From assembly GCF_003363775.1 (NCBI RefSeq), contig NZ_CP031376.1:930001-994000 (forward strand): a stretch of DNA of 64,000 bases, in the 5' to 3' direction. A program made the position numbers and the translations under genes. The notes below the pieces were generated by a model. The model worked only from the letters and a program-made list of their open reading frames with translations. It had not been told where the DNA came from and did not search any database. This stretch comes from Spiroplasma alleghenense (GTDB lineage: Bacteria; Bacillota_I; Bacilli_A; Mycoplasmatales; Mycoplasmataceae). Shown here in pieces: positions 1 to 11,732 of this stretch (positions within the stretch are counted from its first letter, which is position 1; every line of letters begins with the position of its first letter).

Positions 1-510
1 TCTTTTAATTCTGGCTAAAATCACTTCAGGTTTTTCTTTATCAGCTTCAAAGTCTTTCAAATATGGTTGAATAACAATGTCACTTAAATTCTTTTTCTCA
101 TCCTTGAAAAGTTGGGTTTCAATGACTTCGGTGTGGTCTTCAAAATTTAGACTAGTTTGTTTGGCAACTAACCTAAAAATTACTTTATCACCAATTTTAA
201 AACTAATATCTTTATCAGAAATAATATCATGATTTTCATTTAAATATTGAAATTCAAAGTCATCCTCTACTACTGGTAAATAAACATCGCTTTCAAAAGC
301 TCTAGCAACATTTCATTCAAATACTTGCTGATCGGTTCCGTCTGTAGCCCCTTCCAAGATTCCGATTCGTGAAAATTCAGATGAACTATAGGCTTGTAAA
401 TTGGTTTTATTAAAATCACGGTTGTGAGTTGGATCTCCACAACTAATAACACTAAGCGCACTAGTTGAAGTTACTCCTAATGTAAATAGGCTTATAAGTA
501 ATTTCTTCAT
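1..510 (-). CDS. lipoprotein, 3' end outside window
   Basis: The first 170 codons of an exported lipoprotein; the frame is open to base 1, so the C-terminus is missing. The N-terminus is a hydrophobic signal peptide ending in a lipobox (SVISC, Cys at about residue 24), so the protein should be lipid-anchored on the outer face of the membrane. The start is two bases after the oppA stop, and its Shine-Dalgarno (GGGGGT) lies in the last codons of oppA, so it is the last visible gene of the opp operon and probably translationally coupled. The rest is acidic and polar with no motif I recognise. A role with OppA is inferred from position only. Confidence 0.8.
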
Positions 511-512
511 AA

Positions 513-2735
513 TTAGTTACCCCCCATTTTAGCTTCTAGTTTCAAAATTCGTTTTTGTTCTTCATAGCGAATTGCTAAAATATCACGTTCGCGTTGAGTT
601 AACAAAAAAGGAGTCAGTTCAACAAAGTTAAAACGATATTTTGAACCTCCATATGGAGTTAAAGGTTGAGTAAATGGCTTTTTATAAGTTAATTTTACTT
701 GGTAACTACCATTTGGTACATAAACTGGAATTAATAAATAATCACGATAAATTAAATTAAATTCTGCTTCTGCATATGCTTCATAACGAGTTTTTAAATC
801 AGTTGAAATTTTATCTGCAGCGTTTAGTTTAGTAGAAAAGTCTGCATAACTATTCATTGTTTTGGTAGCTTCTGGATTTTGCTCTAAATATTTGTATTCC
901 TCTTTGAAACCTTCAAAAACAACTGTATCTCCATTTTTTTTGAAATTTCCTGCACGATTAGTTCCAGTATAACCTTGTAAATCCCCACCAATTGCATAAG
1001 TATTTAAGTAAGTTGAGGGATCTGAATAATCTGGTGATCAACCTGAAATAACTAAATTTCAACCACCTTTTTTAAGAAGGGTTTGGTATTCTGTTACATC
1101 CACAGTAATATGTTTAACAATTTCAATTGGATTATTGTCAATTGAGTTAAAAGTGTCAATCATATTTTCTAAGTAAATATTTGAAGTTGTTGCTAAGTTA
1201 CCATTCATCAATGTTGGAATTTTAACTCTATCATTAATACCAACTGCCTTTAAATCTTTTCTAACTTGATTGAAAAGATTATCAAGAGTTATTTCTGGAT
1301 TTGTATCTTTAAATGAATTTTTTAAATTAGCTTCATTATGATAAAGCGCGTCGCTTCCATCAGCTAATAAGTCACTTGCAGAAGTCGTTTGACCTGATGA
1401 TTCAACATCTAAAGTGGCATTTAAAGCGTTTGGTTTCATTACTTGTTTTTCATATTGTTTTTCAACATAACTTGCATAATCTGTTCCATCTTCTTCAACA
1501 ACAAATTTACGAGCTGTATAAACGTTTCTTAAAAATGATGATGTTTTTCCTGAATCTAAGGCATCTGAAAAGTATTTAGCAAATAAGCTTCGATCTAAAA
1601 AGTTCGATAATGTCGCTCTAACAGATTTTGTTGTCATCGCCAAGTTTGCACGTCGAGATATTTCATCCCGACCAACATTGGCCATATTCATTGTGTAGTT
1701 AAAAGTTGTTGGGTCTGGTGAAGTTTCACTTGTAGCTCCTGCAAAGATCGGGTTTGCCGCATCTTTTCCAACATATTTATTTCAACCAGCTGAGTCAGTT
1801 GGGGCGATGATAGCTTCACTTGCATCTCCTGATTCAAAAAGCACCCTGTTACGACTAACATCTGCATTTTTTAAGTAAGTATATTCTAATTTGCTAACAT
1901 GGATATCACTTGAGTTAACGTAATTTGGGTTTTTCTTCAAAATTATTTGTGAAGTTGGTTCATAAACATCAACCAAATATGCTCCTGAATATCAAGGAAT
2001 TCTTCAAGTTCTTCCGTAATTATAGTAAGATTCATTTGGTTTATCTTCGCTGATTGCTTTATCAGGTAAAGGTGCAAATGCTGTATAAGTTACAACTGTA
2101 TCAAAGTATGGAACCCCTTTTGTTAAGTGGAAAGTGAATTCTTTAGAATCCTTTGAAGGAGTTGTAATTCCTTCAAAATTTTCATAAAGTTGTTCAATAT
2201 CAGAAGAACTAGCTGGGGCAATTGAAAAAGTACCGTTTTTCTCCTTAACTCCATTTAGTTTCTGTTTTAATTCAGTAGCACCTTTAACAAAGGTTTCTCA
2301 TAAACCAGCTGTTTCTGAGATACTTCTATTATTTAAAACATAAAATGCAGCATTTTTCATATCTTTTCCTAAAATAGGATCCATTTTATTACCAAAAGCA
2401 TCATATCAATAAGCATCATCTTTGAATTTGAATGTTCATTCTGTTGAATCTTCATTACTTCTTACAATTTCTGCCAAATCGCCAACAATTCTACCATATT
2501 GGTCGTTTGTTAAAAGCGTGCCTTGAAGGTTGTTTAAATAACGACCATCTTCTGCTTGCATGGTTACTCCAGTTGATCAATTAGTTAATGGGTACAAGTA
2601 AGTAAATTTAAAGGTATTAACGTCGTTTAAACGACTCATTAATCGGCTAGTTGTTACACCACAACTAGTTACCGCACTCCCTGCTAGCGTAATCGCCGAG
2701 AAAGATGCTAGCATTTTTAATTTTAGTTTAAGCAT
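513..2735 (-). CDS. oppA: OppA oligopeptide-binding lipoprotein
   Basis: A 740-residue extracytoplasmic substrate-binding protein, expected to capture peptides outside the cell and pass them to OppBC. It has a signal peptide with a lipobox (AVTSC, Cys25), then the SBP_bac_5 layout: YLYPLTNW-like strand near residue 45, a WTFKF-type strand near 90, and a late block LVISGWSPDYSDPSTYLNTY typical of OppA/DppA. TGA codes for Trp at many conserved positions. It is longer than the usual 540-600 residues, as common for mycoplasma OppA. The start follows a strong AAAGGGGGG Shine-Dalgarno. It follows oppF with a terminator-like hairpin between them, which could give it a separate expression level. Confidence 0.92.
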
Positions 2736-2820
2736 TTTATACCCCCCTTTATTTTTATTTGCTATATTTGATTATTATAGTGTTTTTTTGTGAACAATTC
2801 CACTATTTGATATTTAATAT

Positions 2821-2855
2821 TAAAAAAAATGCCAAACTAAATTGTTTGGTATTTT
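2821..2855 (-). terminator. terminator-like hairpin after oppF
   Basis: Nine-base-pair stem (2829-2837 with 2844-2852, one G-U pair), six-base loop, then eight U on the minus strand. It sits between oppF and oppA, so it may be a partial terminator separating membrane components from the binding protein. Confidence 0.75.
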
Positions 2856-4878
2856 ATTTCTTTTTTAATGCATTATATTCTCTAGTATTAGCCAAAACAA
2901 AGTGTCCAGGTGTAATTTCCACAAATTCAGGTACATCGAAAATATAGTCGAAGTGGACTTCTTCAGGATTATAATCAATATGAATTTTTGTTTTTTCTTG
3001 CTTTGGATCTGGTAAAGGAATCGCGGTTAATAGTGATTTAGTGTATGGATGCATTGGATTATCAAATAATTCATTTGCTTCCGCTAATTCAACAATTTCT
3101 CCATGATAAATTACCGCAATTCTATCAGCAATAAATTTAACAACTGACAAGTCATGAGCTACAAAAATATAGGTTAAATCAAATTTTGCTTGAAATAGTT
3201 TTAATAAGTTTAGAACTTGGGCTCTAATTGAAACGTCCAGCGCAGATATTGGCTCATCTGCCACTACAAACTCTGGTTTCATAACTAGCGCTCTTGCTAT
3301 TCCAATTCTTTGTCTTTGCCCTCCAGAAAATTCATGAGGATAACGAGATAAGTGTTCTGATAGAAGTCCAACCTCTTTTAAAATAGATAAAATTAAAAAT
3401 TGCTTTACATCGCTATCTTTTACTTTATCCATTGATAGTGATTGTTGTCCATCTTTTAAATTGTTGTTATAGAATTCAACATAACTTGATCGGGCTTCTT
3501 CATTTTTATATAGTTCAGGAAAGTTTTCTAAACCTTCTCCAATAATTTGGCCAACAGCCATTCGATCATTTAATGAAGCTGCTGGATCTTGGAAGATCAT
3601 TTGCATTTTTTTCTTAAATTCTCTTCTAGACTTACGGTTTTGCAATACAAAGAATTTTGACTGTGCAATTACATCATCAATTGAAGGTAATTTTAAGAAT
3701 TCAAGTAGTTCAATGATTGATTCATACGCTATTGACGGCTGCTCGTCATCATTTTTAGCTCAACGATAGACTTCAATGATGTCGCGCTCTTTAATAACTT
3801 CATCATTTACTACTTTAACTTTTTCAAGAGTGTTTTCATAACTACTTAGTAGTTCTTTTTGCTGAATTGTTTGTTCTTCTTGATTTGATAACTTAGAAAT
3901 ACGCTTTTCTAAAGTCGAAACAATTTGAATCTTTGTTGCTGTAATTTCAGCATTATAAATATCAATTTGTTTTTTACGACTTTTTTGCGAACTCGATAAA
4001 GCGACATTCATTTTTTGGTTATCTGAAATTGTTAAGAATGTTTTAGAAGCTTGACGGCAACGCAAAGTTATTTCTTTTAGAACTGTAAATAGGTCGTTAA
4101 AGAAATCCTTTAAAGAATTATAATGTCCCTTAGTCTTAAAATTACGGCGAATTTTTTCAACTTTTAAAATGTACTCATAAGCTTGATTATTCAAAGTTTT
4201 TGTACGCATAATCAAATCCATAGTATCATTTTGCTTTTTCATAATTGAAAGTTCTAACTCTTTGTCGATTTCTGGTATGTAAGAGCTTAAATTGTCAATG
4301 AATCTTAATAAACGTTTTTGTAGTTTTATTACCCCAATTAATGATTTTAAATTATCATTAACAAGCGCTTTAACTAGTTCAAATTGCTTTGCGCTTCAAT
4401 CACTAGTGCTTATTTTTTTGTAAAAATTACTTCCATCTTTTAAAATATAATTTTGATTTTGTATTTCCTTGATTTCATTAGTTTTAATATTATAATCTTT
4501 ATTTTCAACATATTTATAATATGTTTGTTTAGCAGATTTTAAGTAATTATTTAAAGCAACAATTGAACTATTAATATTTAATTGCATATTATTAATTTTG
4601 AAAAGAATCTTTTTATTCATTAAATTTAGATTGGGCAATTTTCCCCCAATTACATTATTTTCTAAATAAACAGTTCCGTCATGAATCGGCTGAATCCCCA
4701 TAATAGCTCTTCCAATGGTTGTTTTACCACTTCCCGATTCTCCAACTAAACCTAAAGTTTCTCCCTTAAGAACGTCAAAGTTAACTCCTTTAATCGCTTT
4801 AAATGTTTTACCCTTAGCACGAAATTGTACTTCAAGGTCACGAACCATTACAAAAGGTTCTTTTTGATTAGATTTCAT
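2854..4878 (-). CDS. oppF: OppF oligopeptide ABC ATPase with large insert
   Basis: A 674-residue ABC ATPase that powers peptide import with OppD. Walker A GESGSGKT near residue 47, Q-loop FQDPAASLN near 430, signature SGGQRQR, Walker [13 protein letters not shown]-loop VAHDLSVV, and the oligopeptide/dipeptide C-terminal segment [13 protein letters not shown] typical OppF has about 310 residues. The extra length is a Lys/Glu-rich, probably coiled insert of about 330 residues between Walker A and the Q-loop. Large inserts in mycoplasma OppF proteins are known; the function is not. The start is three bases after the oppD stop, with a Shine-Dalgarno inside the end of oppD. Confidence 0.93.
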
Positions 4879-4881
4879 AAA

Positions 4882-6579
4882 TTACTCACCGACCTTTGCA
4901 TCTCTAACAGCTTTTGAAAGCATGTCTAATTGTTTTGGTCTTTGAACTTTTGGTGACCTTGGGTCTAATAACCATGTTTTAGCGTAATGATTTTCACTCA
5001 CTTTAAACATTGGAGGTTCGTGAATATAATCAACTTTCATTGCATATTTATTTCTTGGCGCAAAAGCATCACCTTTAATATTTGAAAATAATGATGGTGG
5101 TGTTCCTGGAATTGAGAATAAATCTTCACCTTTGATTCCAAGTTGGGGTAGAGATGATAGCAGTGATCAAGTATATGGGTGTTGGGGGTTGAAGAAAATA
5201 TCATCCACTGTTCCATGTTCTATAATTTGACCAGCGTACATTACAGCAACTCGGTTGGCAATATTGGCAACCACTCCTAAATCATGGGTAATGAAAATAG
5301 TGGTAAAGCCATATTCCTTTTGTAAATCTTTAATTAAGTTTAAGATTTGTGATTGAATTGTTACATCCAAAGCAGTTGTTGGTTCATCACAAATTAAAAT
5401 TTTTGGACGACAAGCCAAGGCAATTGCGATAACAACTCTTTGACGCATTCCCCCAGAATAGCGACCCGGAATATCTTTGAATCGTTTTTCAGGATTTGGA
5501 ATTCCGACTTTTCCTAATATTTCAATTGCTTCAGCTTTAGCTTGGGCTCGGGACATATTATGGTGTTTACGTAAAACTTCTGTAATTTGGAACCCTACTG
5601 AAAGTAAAGGATTTAAACTTGTCATTGGATCTTGAAAAATTGTAGCAATTGTAGCTCCTCTTAGTTTAGTAATTTCCTTGTTTGCTCTTGATTGGCTAAT
5701 AAAACTTGGGTATCAAACATTTTTTCAGTTTTTAATAAAGGCATTGAAATCAATTTCACTGATTTCACCCCTTGACTTAACGATTGAATTTTTTTCTTGT
5801 AAACTAACTTCAAATTCGCTTAAAAATTCCTTTTTAGCGAAGTATTCATCAATTTTTTTAAAGTCATCATCTTGAATTGAATCTTTGTTTTCATAATAGT
5901 TTTTGATTAGCTTAACATTGTTCTTTAGTTTTAATTTACGAAATATCGATGGTGTTCTAAACTTTTCAATATCAGCTTTTGCTAAAGCGATTTCATTTGT
6001 AAGTTTTTCAAGTTTTTGCTCACGATAACCCGGAGTAGAAGCAGTTTTATAAATGTCTTCGTATTGTTCAATTTTTTCGATAATCGGAATAGACTTAGTA
6101 ATCCCGCGGTTTGACTTTGAGAATTCGTATTTAGTTTTATTAGCTTCCAATTTCTCTTGAAGTTGTCTTAAAATTTCTTCAACCTCTTTAGGATCAAGAG
6201 CGTTAATTTTTTCAATTAAGTTTGATTTTTGACTTATAATATTTTTATTTTGTTTAATAATTCCTTTTTTGGTAGTTTTATCTAATAAAGTTTTATGAAG
6301 AGACAAAAGATCTGTCTCGTTTTTGAAATAAGATTCTTCGTCTTCAATAGTTTTTTTGGTAGGAAAGTAAGTAATTGAGCCGTTACTTACTCAACCATTT
6401 TCCTCTAACATATTTGTTAGAGTTTTGGTCATAACAGACTTTCCACTTCCTGATTCCCCAACTATAGCGACTGTTTCTCCATCATAAATGTCAAAAGAAA
6501 CGTTACGAATGGCTGTTAAAGTTTTTGAACGAACTCGGAATTTAACTATTAAATCTTTTATTGAAATTATCTTTTCCAT
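4882..6579 (-). CDS. oppD: OppD oligopeptide ABC ATPase with insert
   Basis: A 565-residue ABC ATPase partner of OppF. Walker A GESGSGKS near residue 43, Q-loop FQDPMTSLNP near 317, signature SGGMRQR, Walker B ILICDEPTTALD, H-loop ITHDLGVV, and the C-terminal HPYTWSLLSSLPQLG segment of OppD/DppD proteins. Between Walker A and the Q-loop lies an insert of about 220 mostly charged residues with coiled-coil character, in the same place as the OppF insert. In-frame TGA codons are read as Trp. Shine-Dalgarno AAAGGAAA precedes the ATG. It follows oppC by 18 bases. Confidence 0.93.
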
Positions 6580-6597
6580 TCTGTTATTTCCTTTCTT

Positions 6598-7575
6598 TTA
6601 ACGATGGTTTTTTGGATCTAGTGAGTCAGCAAATACTCGACCAACTAGGAAAACGATGATAGAAATACCAGCAATCATTGCTACTGGAATAATTATTAAG
6701 TGAGGGAAGTCTTGTCAAGCACTACTTGCTAAAACTTCGTTTAAAATATAACCCAACGAGGTGTTTTCACGACCAACAATAAATCCAAAGTTGAAGTAAT
6801 TTAATGTTGAGTCAATCGCAATTGCCCCTGGAATTGAAAATGAGGCTGTTTGAATTACAATTGGTAAAATTTTTGGCATAATGTTACGACCAATTATTTT
6901 GTAACCTGGTGTTGCTAAAGTTCTTGAGGCAATATTATATTCGGTATTTTTAACCAAAATAATTTGTACCCTGATTATTTCTGCCATCCCGATTCAACTT
7001 ACAATAGAAACTGCAAAAACAATTACTCCTCAAGATTGACCAAAAGCGAATATTATGATTAATCACAATATTAATGTTGGTACCAGACTGATAAAACGAG
7101 TTATTTCAATAAATAAGATGTCTAAACGACGGTAGTATCCTCAAATTGAACCGATAACTACTCCTAAAATAATTTGAATTACTGAGATTGTAACCGCAAA
7201 GATTAAAGTAGTTCGAGTTCCGATTCAAATTTTATTTCAAAAATCTTCACCTTGAATTCCTAAACCAAACAAATGATCTCATGAGGGATTTTTTTGAGTA
7301 ATATCTCAAGTTATATCACCTGGTTTGGGAACAGCTATTTTACCAATTGGTACAATCGCAGCTAGCAAGACGATTATCAGAAGAACTGCAGTACATACTA
7401 AAAATATTCAATTTTTACATAAAATACTTCCAACTGTTTTTCAGTAACTATATGGTTTAGTTGTGATCCTTTCATTCTCTTCGTTTTGAGGTCCAACTAT
7501 TTGAAATAAATCTTTATCAATTTTTTCAATATCAAAATCATTATTTAAATTATTTTCATTTTTTTGATCTTGCAT
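6598..7575 (-). CDS. oppC: OppC oligopeptide ABC permease
   Basis: A 325-residue inner permease subunit. It has an extended N-terminal cytoplasmic segment, one membrane segment near residues 45-65, then the binding-protein-dependent transport domain with the EAA-type loop (RTLATPGYKIIGRNIMPKI) and a C-terminal SLDPK motif typical of OppC/DppC. Five or six membrane segments are expected. A perfect Shine-Dalgarno (GGAGGTCAC) sets the start. It lies 19 bases after oppB. Confidence 0.92.
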
Positions 7576-7594
7576 TATGTGACCTCCTTTTTTA

Positions 7595-8812
7595 TTATTT
7601 TGTTAATTTAATACGTGGGTCTAATGCCGCCATAATAATATCAGCAATTAGAGTTGTTATGATTCCAACAGATGCTGAGAAAACAATGTATCCCATAACA
7701 ACAAATGAATCTTTGGCAGCTACCCCAGAAACAATGAATTTACTCATTCCTGGAATTGCTCAATTTTGTTCTGTAAAAATACTTGAACCAAATATAGTAC
7801 CAACAAAAGCTACTGGTAAAGTTCTAAAAATTCGGATTCCAGCATTTCTAAAAATATGAATATTAAATACATAGGTACTTGACATACCTTTTGAAAGCGC
7901 AAATTTAGTATAATCTGCTGTCATCTCATCAATTACGTATCGACGAGTTGAAATTATAATTGGGGGCATAATCATTAACACAATTGTTAATGTTGGTCAA
8001 AATTTTGTATCAAAGGTTCCTGAACTAAACAATCCATGAGCTCCAAAGACATTTATTGAAATTAAGTAAATTCCAACAACAAATACCACTGGAGGAATTG
8101 CTGTAAAAATTATGCTTGCTGTATTAATTGAATTATCAACAGTTTTTTCCTTATTTTTGGCAGATAATATCCCTAACGGAATACCAATTCCATAAGAAAA
8201 CACCATTGCCACTGTACCAAAAGCAAATGAATAAGGTATTGCTTCTGCAAAAACACTTGTGACTGTTTTTCCTGGTTCTGATACTGCTGTTGAGAAAACT
8301 TCTCCCAAGTAGAATCATTTGATTACTTTATCTCCAACTAAAACAATTTCCCCTGATGGTGTAATAGTTGCTGTTCCGTTAATAACAACTTCTCTTGGTA
8401 TAAACGGGATGATATTAAGAATATAGTTCCATAGCTGAGTTAGTAAAGGCCCGTCTACTTTAAACATTGCCTTTCTCATTGCTAAAAGACGAAAGTATTC
8501 ATCATCACCATAAGAAATTCCTAATTTATTATAGTCAATATTTCCCATGTAAACTTCATCTGGAGTTTGTAATCTTAGCATAATAAATACTACACAAACC
8601 GCCAATAAAAGCGTTATTAAGGCGAAAAGAATACGTTTTAATGAATAACCAATTAAAGGAAATCGAGCTCAAAATTCATCAGTATTACTCTTAGCTGCTG
8701 CTAAATTGAATTTCATTCTCGTTCATATAGATGATTTAGTATGAATTATTTCATCGTCAAGACAGAAGTCATTTGATTCCAAATCGAAATCAATTTTCTT
8801 TTTTTCTTCCAT
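7595..8812 (-). CDS. oppB: OppB oligopeptide ABC permease
   Basis: A 405-residue permease, first gene of the opp operon. It has an N-terminal cytoplasmic stretch of about 60 residues, a first membrane segment (ALITLLLAVCVVFIMLRL), an external loop, then the permease domain with an RRYVIDEM-containing cytoplasmic loop, and a C-terminus ending in an ALDPR motif as in OppB/DppB. The usual length is 310-330; the excess is in the N-terminus and the first external loop. Shine-Dalgarno AAGGGG is seven bases from the ATG. Confidence 0.92.
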
Positions 8813-8881
8813 CGAAATGCCCCTTTCGTTTTTTTCATTATTACTTTATAAATTTAAAAAATTGTATTTATTTACATATAT

Positions 8882-8911
8882 TTGCATATATTTATTAATA
8901 TAACATATAAT
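8882..8911 (+). promoter_or_regulatory. candidate promoter of the 160-residue membrane protein gene
   Basis: TTGCAT at 8882-8887 and a perfect TATAAT at 8906-8911 with an 18-base spacer, about 50 bases before the start. The 148-base region between divergent oppB and this gene must also hold the opp promoter, which I cannot pick out reliably in the AT-rich sequence. Confidence 0.5.
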
Positions 8912-8960
8912 AAATTATAAGTGAAATTATTTTAAATAAAATTCAAAAGTGAGGGATATT

Positions 8961-9443
8961 ATGGCTAAAAAAGAAAAAAATAACAGTACCTTTAAACAAC
9001 TTAAGGAATTAAAAGCTGATCAAAAAGAAATTCATGAGGCCGAGGTCAAAGATGTCATAAAAGAGACTTATCAAGGACCTGATAGTTTTGAGCAAAAGAC
9101 TAAATATCGCTTTGCAAAATCGCTACGTTGATATGAGATTTTAATAACTGTGATAATTTCAGGAATTTTCTTGATGATAGCCTTTTTGGTAGACATTTAC
9201 GCAATGCCAGGAAAATATTTTGCCTCTACAATGACAACAATTTTAATCGTCTTTGGTTTATTAGTTTGACTAATTATGGGATGAATCAAAAATCGCCGAG
9301 CAGCTGGTTATTACAATGATGCTCGAAGAAGATACTTAGCGACAATGACAGATGAAGAAGCTTGAATTGTCAAAATAAGAAAATTAGTATTAATTTTTGT
9401 TATAATTCAAGTAATTGGAGCAGGATTTTCATTTTTAATATAA
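8961..9443 (+). CDS. conserved-type membrane protein, two membrane segments
   Basis: 160 residues. A charged Lys/Glu-rich N-terminus of about 55 residues, two adjacent membrane segments (about 62-82 and 94-112), a short basic loop, and a last hydrophobic segment at the C-terminus (VLIFVIIQVIGAGFSFLI). The ATG at 8961 is preferred over the GTG four codons upstream because the purine-rich GAGGG lies five bases before it. It is monocistronic, between opp and the RNase J-like gene, and shares a terminator with the latter. Function not recognised. Confidence 0.85.
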
Positions 9444-9472
9444 AAAACAGCGGACATTAGTCTGCTGTTTTT
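9443..9472. terminator. bidirectional terminator
   Basis: Stem 9443-9455 with 9460-9472 (one G-U pair), loop ATTA, A-run on one side and T-run on the other. It serves the plus-strand membrane protein gene and overlaps the last codons of the convergent RNase J-like gene. Confidence 0.85.
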
Positions 9473-11178
9473 GGTCTTGGTGAATTTCTTCTTGGTTCGA
9501 AAACCGAACCTGTAATTTCATTAATAATAACCAAAACAATTGGTTGTTTACCTGTATCTTGTTTTACAATACTTTTCATTTTTGAAATAATTTCTCTCTT
9601 AATTAAATTTAAGTCAAAACTTTCGGGTTTATTTTTATAATCCTCTTTTGCCTTTTCTAAAATATCAACAACATTTTTTTGCATTAATTTAAAGATTGGG
9701 TTATCTTCATTAATATAAATAACCCCTCGCATTTGGATATCAATTAAACTGGTTAGTTCCTTGTCGTTTTCATTCAAGTTAGCACCAACAATAATAACTC
9801 CGTCAGTTGCCAATTGTTTTCTTTCATTTAGAACAACTGCTCCAATATCTCCAATTCCAGTTCCATCAACATAGACATCCCCGGTTTTGATTTCCTCTTT
9901 TGCAACAACTAGTTTGCCTGATTGAGTAATTGTTAGAACTTGTCCATTATCAATTAATCCAACATTTTCAGGTTTTACCCCAGCTTCAATTGCAGCTTTT
10001 TCGGCTTGTAAAAAGTCTTTATACAACGCCTTAACTGGAATAAAGAATTTAGGATTCATGATTTTAGTCATTAGTTTAATATCTTCATAACTAGCGTGCA
10101 TTGCTCAAATATTTTTTTCACTTAAAACTACTAATTTTGCATTAGTTCTTGCTAACTCATCTAGAATTTGAGCGTGTCGCATTTCAACTCCCGGTGCTGG
10201 AGGAGTTGCTAGAATGATAATATCTTTTTCTGTAAATTCAATTACTGTATCATTTCCTGTGGCTATTTTAGCTAAACGTGAGTAAAGTAAATCTCCAGTT
10301 CCTGTTACTAACAATATTCCATTATCTGATTCCATGAAATCATTTATTGAGAAGATATTTTCTTCTGAAATATTTAACTTAGTTTTAATAATTGGTGATT
10401 CTAAAATTGTTGCCAATGATCTTCCATAAATTGCCATTTTACGATTGTTTCTAATAGCTTCACGAGCAATTTCAGAAAACTTGAAGATATCTTCTTCAAA
10501 AATTCCAATAATTAATCTTGCTTTTTCTTTCATTGGACCAGCAATTTTAGCTTCAATTTTATGATTTGGAACTGTATACGACTTTCTTGAAGCACATTCC
10601 GCATCACTAATTAAGGCCAAAACCCCATTTTCTGAAATTTTGTTTAAGTGGTGCAAATCAGTTGAAAAATATGATTGCTCTTTTCCGTCAATTATGTAAT
10701 CTCCGATATAAACGATCGCCCCTTGATCGGTTTTGATAGCATAACCAAATGATTCTGGAAAACTTGAAGTAGTTCTGAAAACTTCAACTTCAACTTTACC
10801 GAATTTAATAATCTCTTTATCCTTAACGATTTTAAAATTATTTTCACGATTTTTTAAACGGAATTTTTGAGTCTTGTATTTTAAAACTAATGTTGTTAAT
10901 TCATTACAAAATACAGGAACATCAACTTCACGCAAAATGTAGTTAATCGAACCAGCATTATATGCTGCTGGATTTGAGATAAAAACTCCTTTTACTCTAT
11001 GCTTATTATTTTTGATAAATTCAAGGTTAGGAATAACAATATCGATTCCTAAAATACCTTTTTCTGGAAACTTGATACCCGAATCAAAGATAAATAAATC
11101 TTCGTCCACATCAACAATAAATAGATTTTTACCGCGTTCATCTTGACCACCAAGGGCCATAAACTTAATTTCTGACAT
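9457..11178 (-). CDS. RNase J-family protein with degenerate metal-binding motif
   Basis: 573 residues, the usual RNase J length, and collinear with RNase J: N-terminal ALGGQDERGKNLF, GIDIVIPNLEFI before the motif region, IGDYIID, LISDAECA, a HASYEDIKLM block, and the C-terminal RNase J domain. The metallo-beta-lactamase HxHxDH motif, which binds zinc, is replaced by NPAAYN at residues 69-74. The later conserved His in the RTNHSIPDS-like segment is Ser (RTTSSFPES), and HGE in FIPVHGEY is replaced. The Asp of the IGD motif and the HAS histidine remain. It is probably the catalytically poor J2-like partner of another RNase J, acting as a structural or RNA-binding subunit (inference). Shine-Dalgarno GAGGAG. 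Confidence 0.88.
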
Positions 11179-11406
11179 TTTTTTCTCCTCTATTATAAAG
11201 ACCCTGCTTTACGAAATAAAAACTTTGCTTGTTTTTAACTATTATTTTTATTAAATTACTCGCAATTGCACTTAAGACTTAGTTTTTTATATTATATCTC
11301 ATTTTATATTTAATTACTTATAATAGTTTAATAATTTTGGATGAAAATCATTAATTGCTTGTTTGCCCTTAATTAGGTGTAAAATATAAAAAATAGGAGG
11401 TTAATT

Positions 11407-11706
11407 ATGCGTTCAATTTCTTTTGATGAATACTTAAAAATTCAAGATACCGCCAGAACCATTGATGTAAGGACGGCTAGCGAGGTTAAAACTTTGCTTA
11501 AATTCAACTGGGCAGAAAATATTTATGTTGATGATTTGATTAGGAATTTTAAAACCTATTTTCCTGATAAAAATCAATTAATTGTGACTGTTTGTAACGC
11601 AGGAAATCGCAGTGGTCAAGCTGCTCAGTTTTTACAAGAAAACGGTTATCAAAATGCTTATGTTTTAACTGGAGGCATTTATAATTACTTTAGAAATAAA
11701 AAATAA
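11407..11706 (+). CDS. single-domain rhodanese-like protein
   Basis: 99 residues. A single rhodanese domain with the IDVRT substrate-side motif near residue 19 and an active-site loop CNAGNRSG near 64, whose Cys should carry a persulfide. The C-terminal block GGIYNYFRNKK matches the end of GlpE/PspE-type domains. It likely moves sulfur in the cytoplasm; no partner gene lies next to it. A perfect AGGAGG Shine-Dalgarno (11395-11400) is six bases before the ATG. A 228-base gap precedes it with no other gene visible. Confidence 0.9.
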   Translation: MRSISFDEYLKIQDTARTIDVRTASEVKTLLKFNWAENIYVDDLIRNFKTYFPDKNQLIVTVCNAGNRSGQAAQFLQENGYQNAYVLTGGIYNYFRNKK

Positions 11707-11732
11707 TCAGTAAATTTACTGATTATTTTTTT
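11705..11732. terminator. bidirectional terminator after rhodanese
   Basis: A perfect 20-base inverted repeat AATCAGTAAATTTACTGATT at 11705-11724 followed by a T-run to 11732. It overlaps the rhodanese stop codon and the stop of the convergent lipoprotein gene. Confidence 0.9.

Noticed and set aside
1-8812. Apparent fragmentation of opp genes into pseudogenes
   Set aside because: All breaks are TGA codons at places where Trp fits; with table 4 each gene is intact.
9480-9520. GGTTCGAAAACCGAACC as a tRNA T-arm
   Set aside because: It is inside the RNase J-like coding sequence, and no cloverleaf could be built around it.
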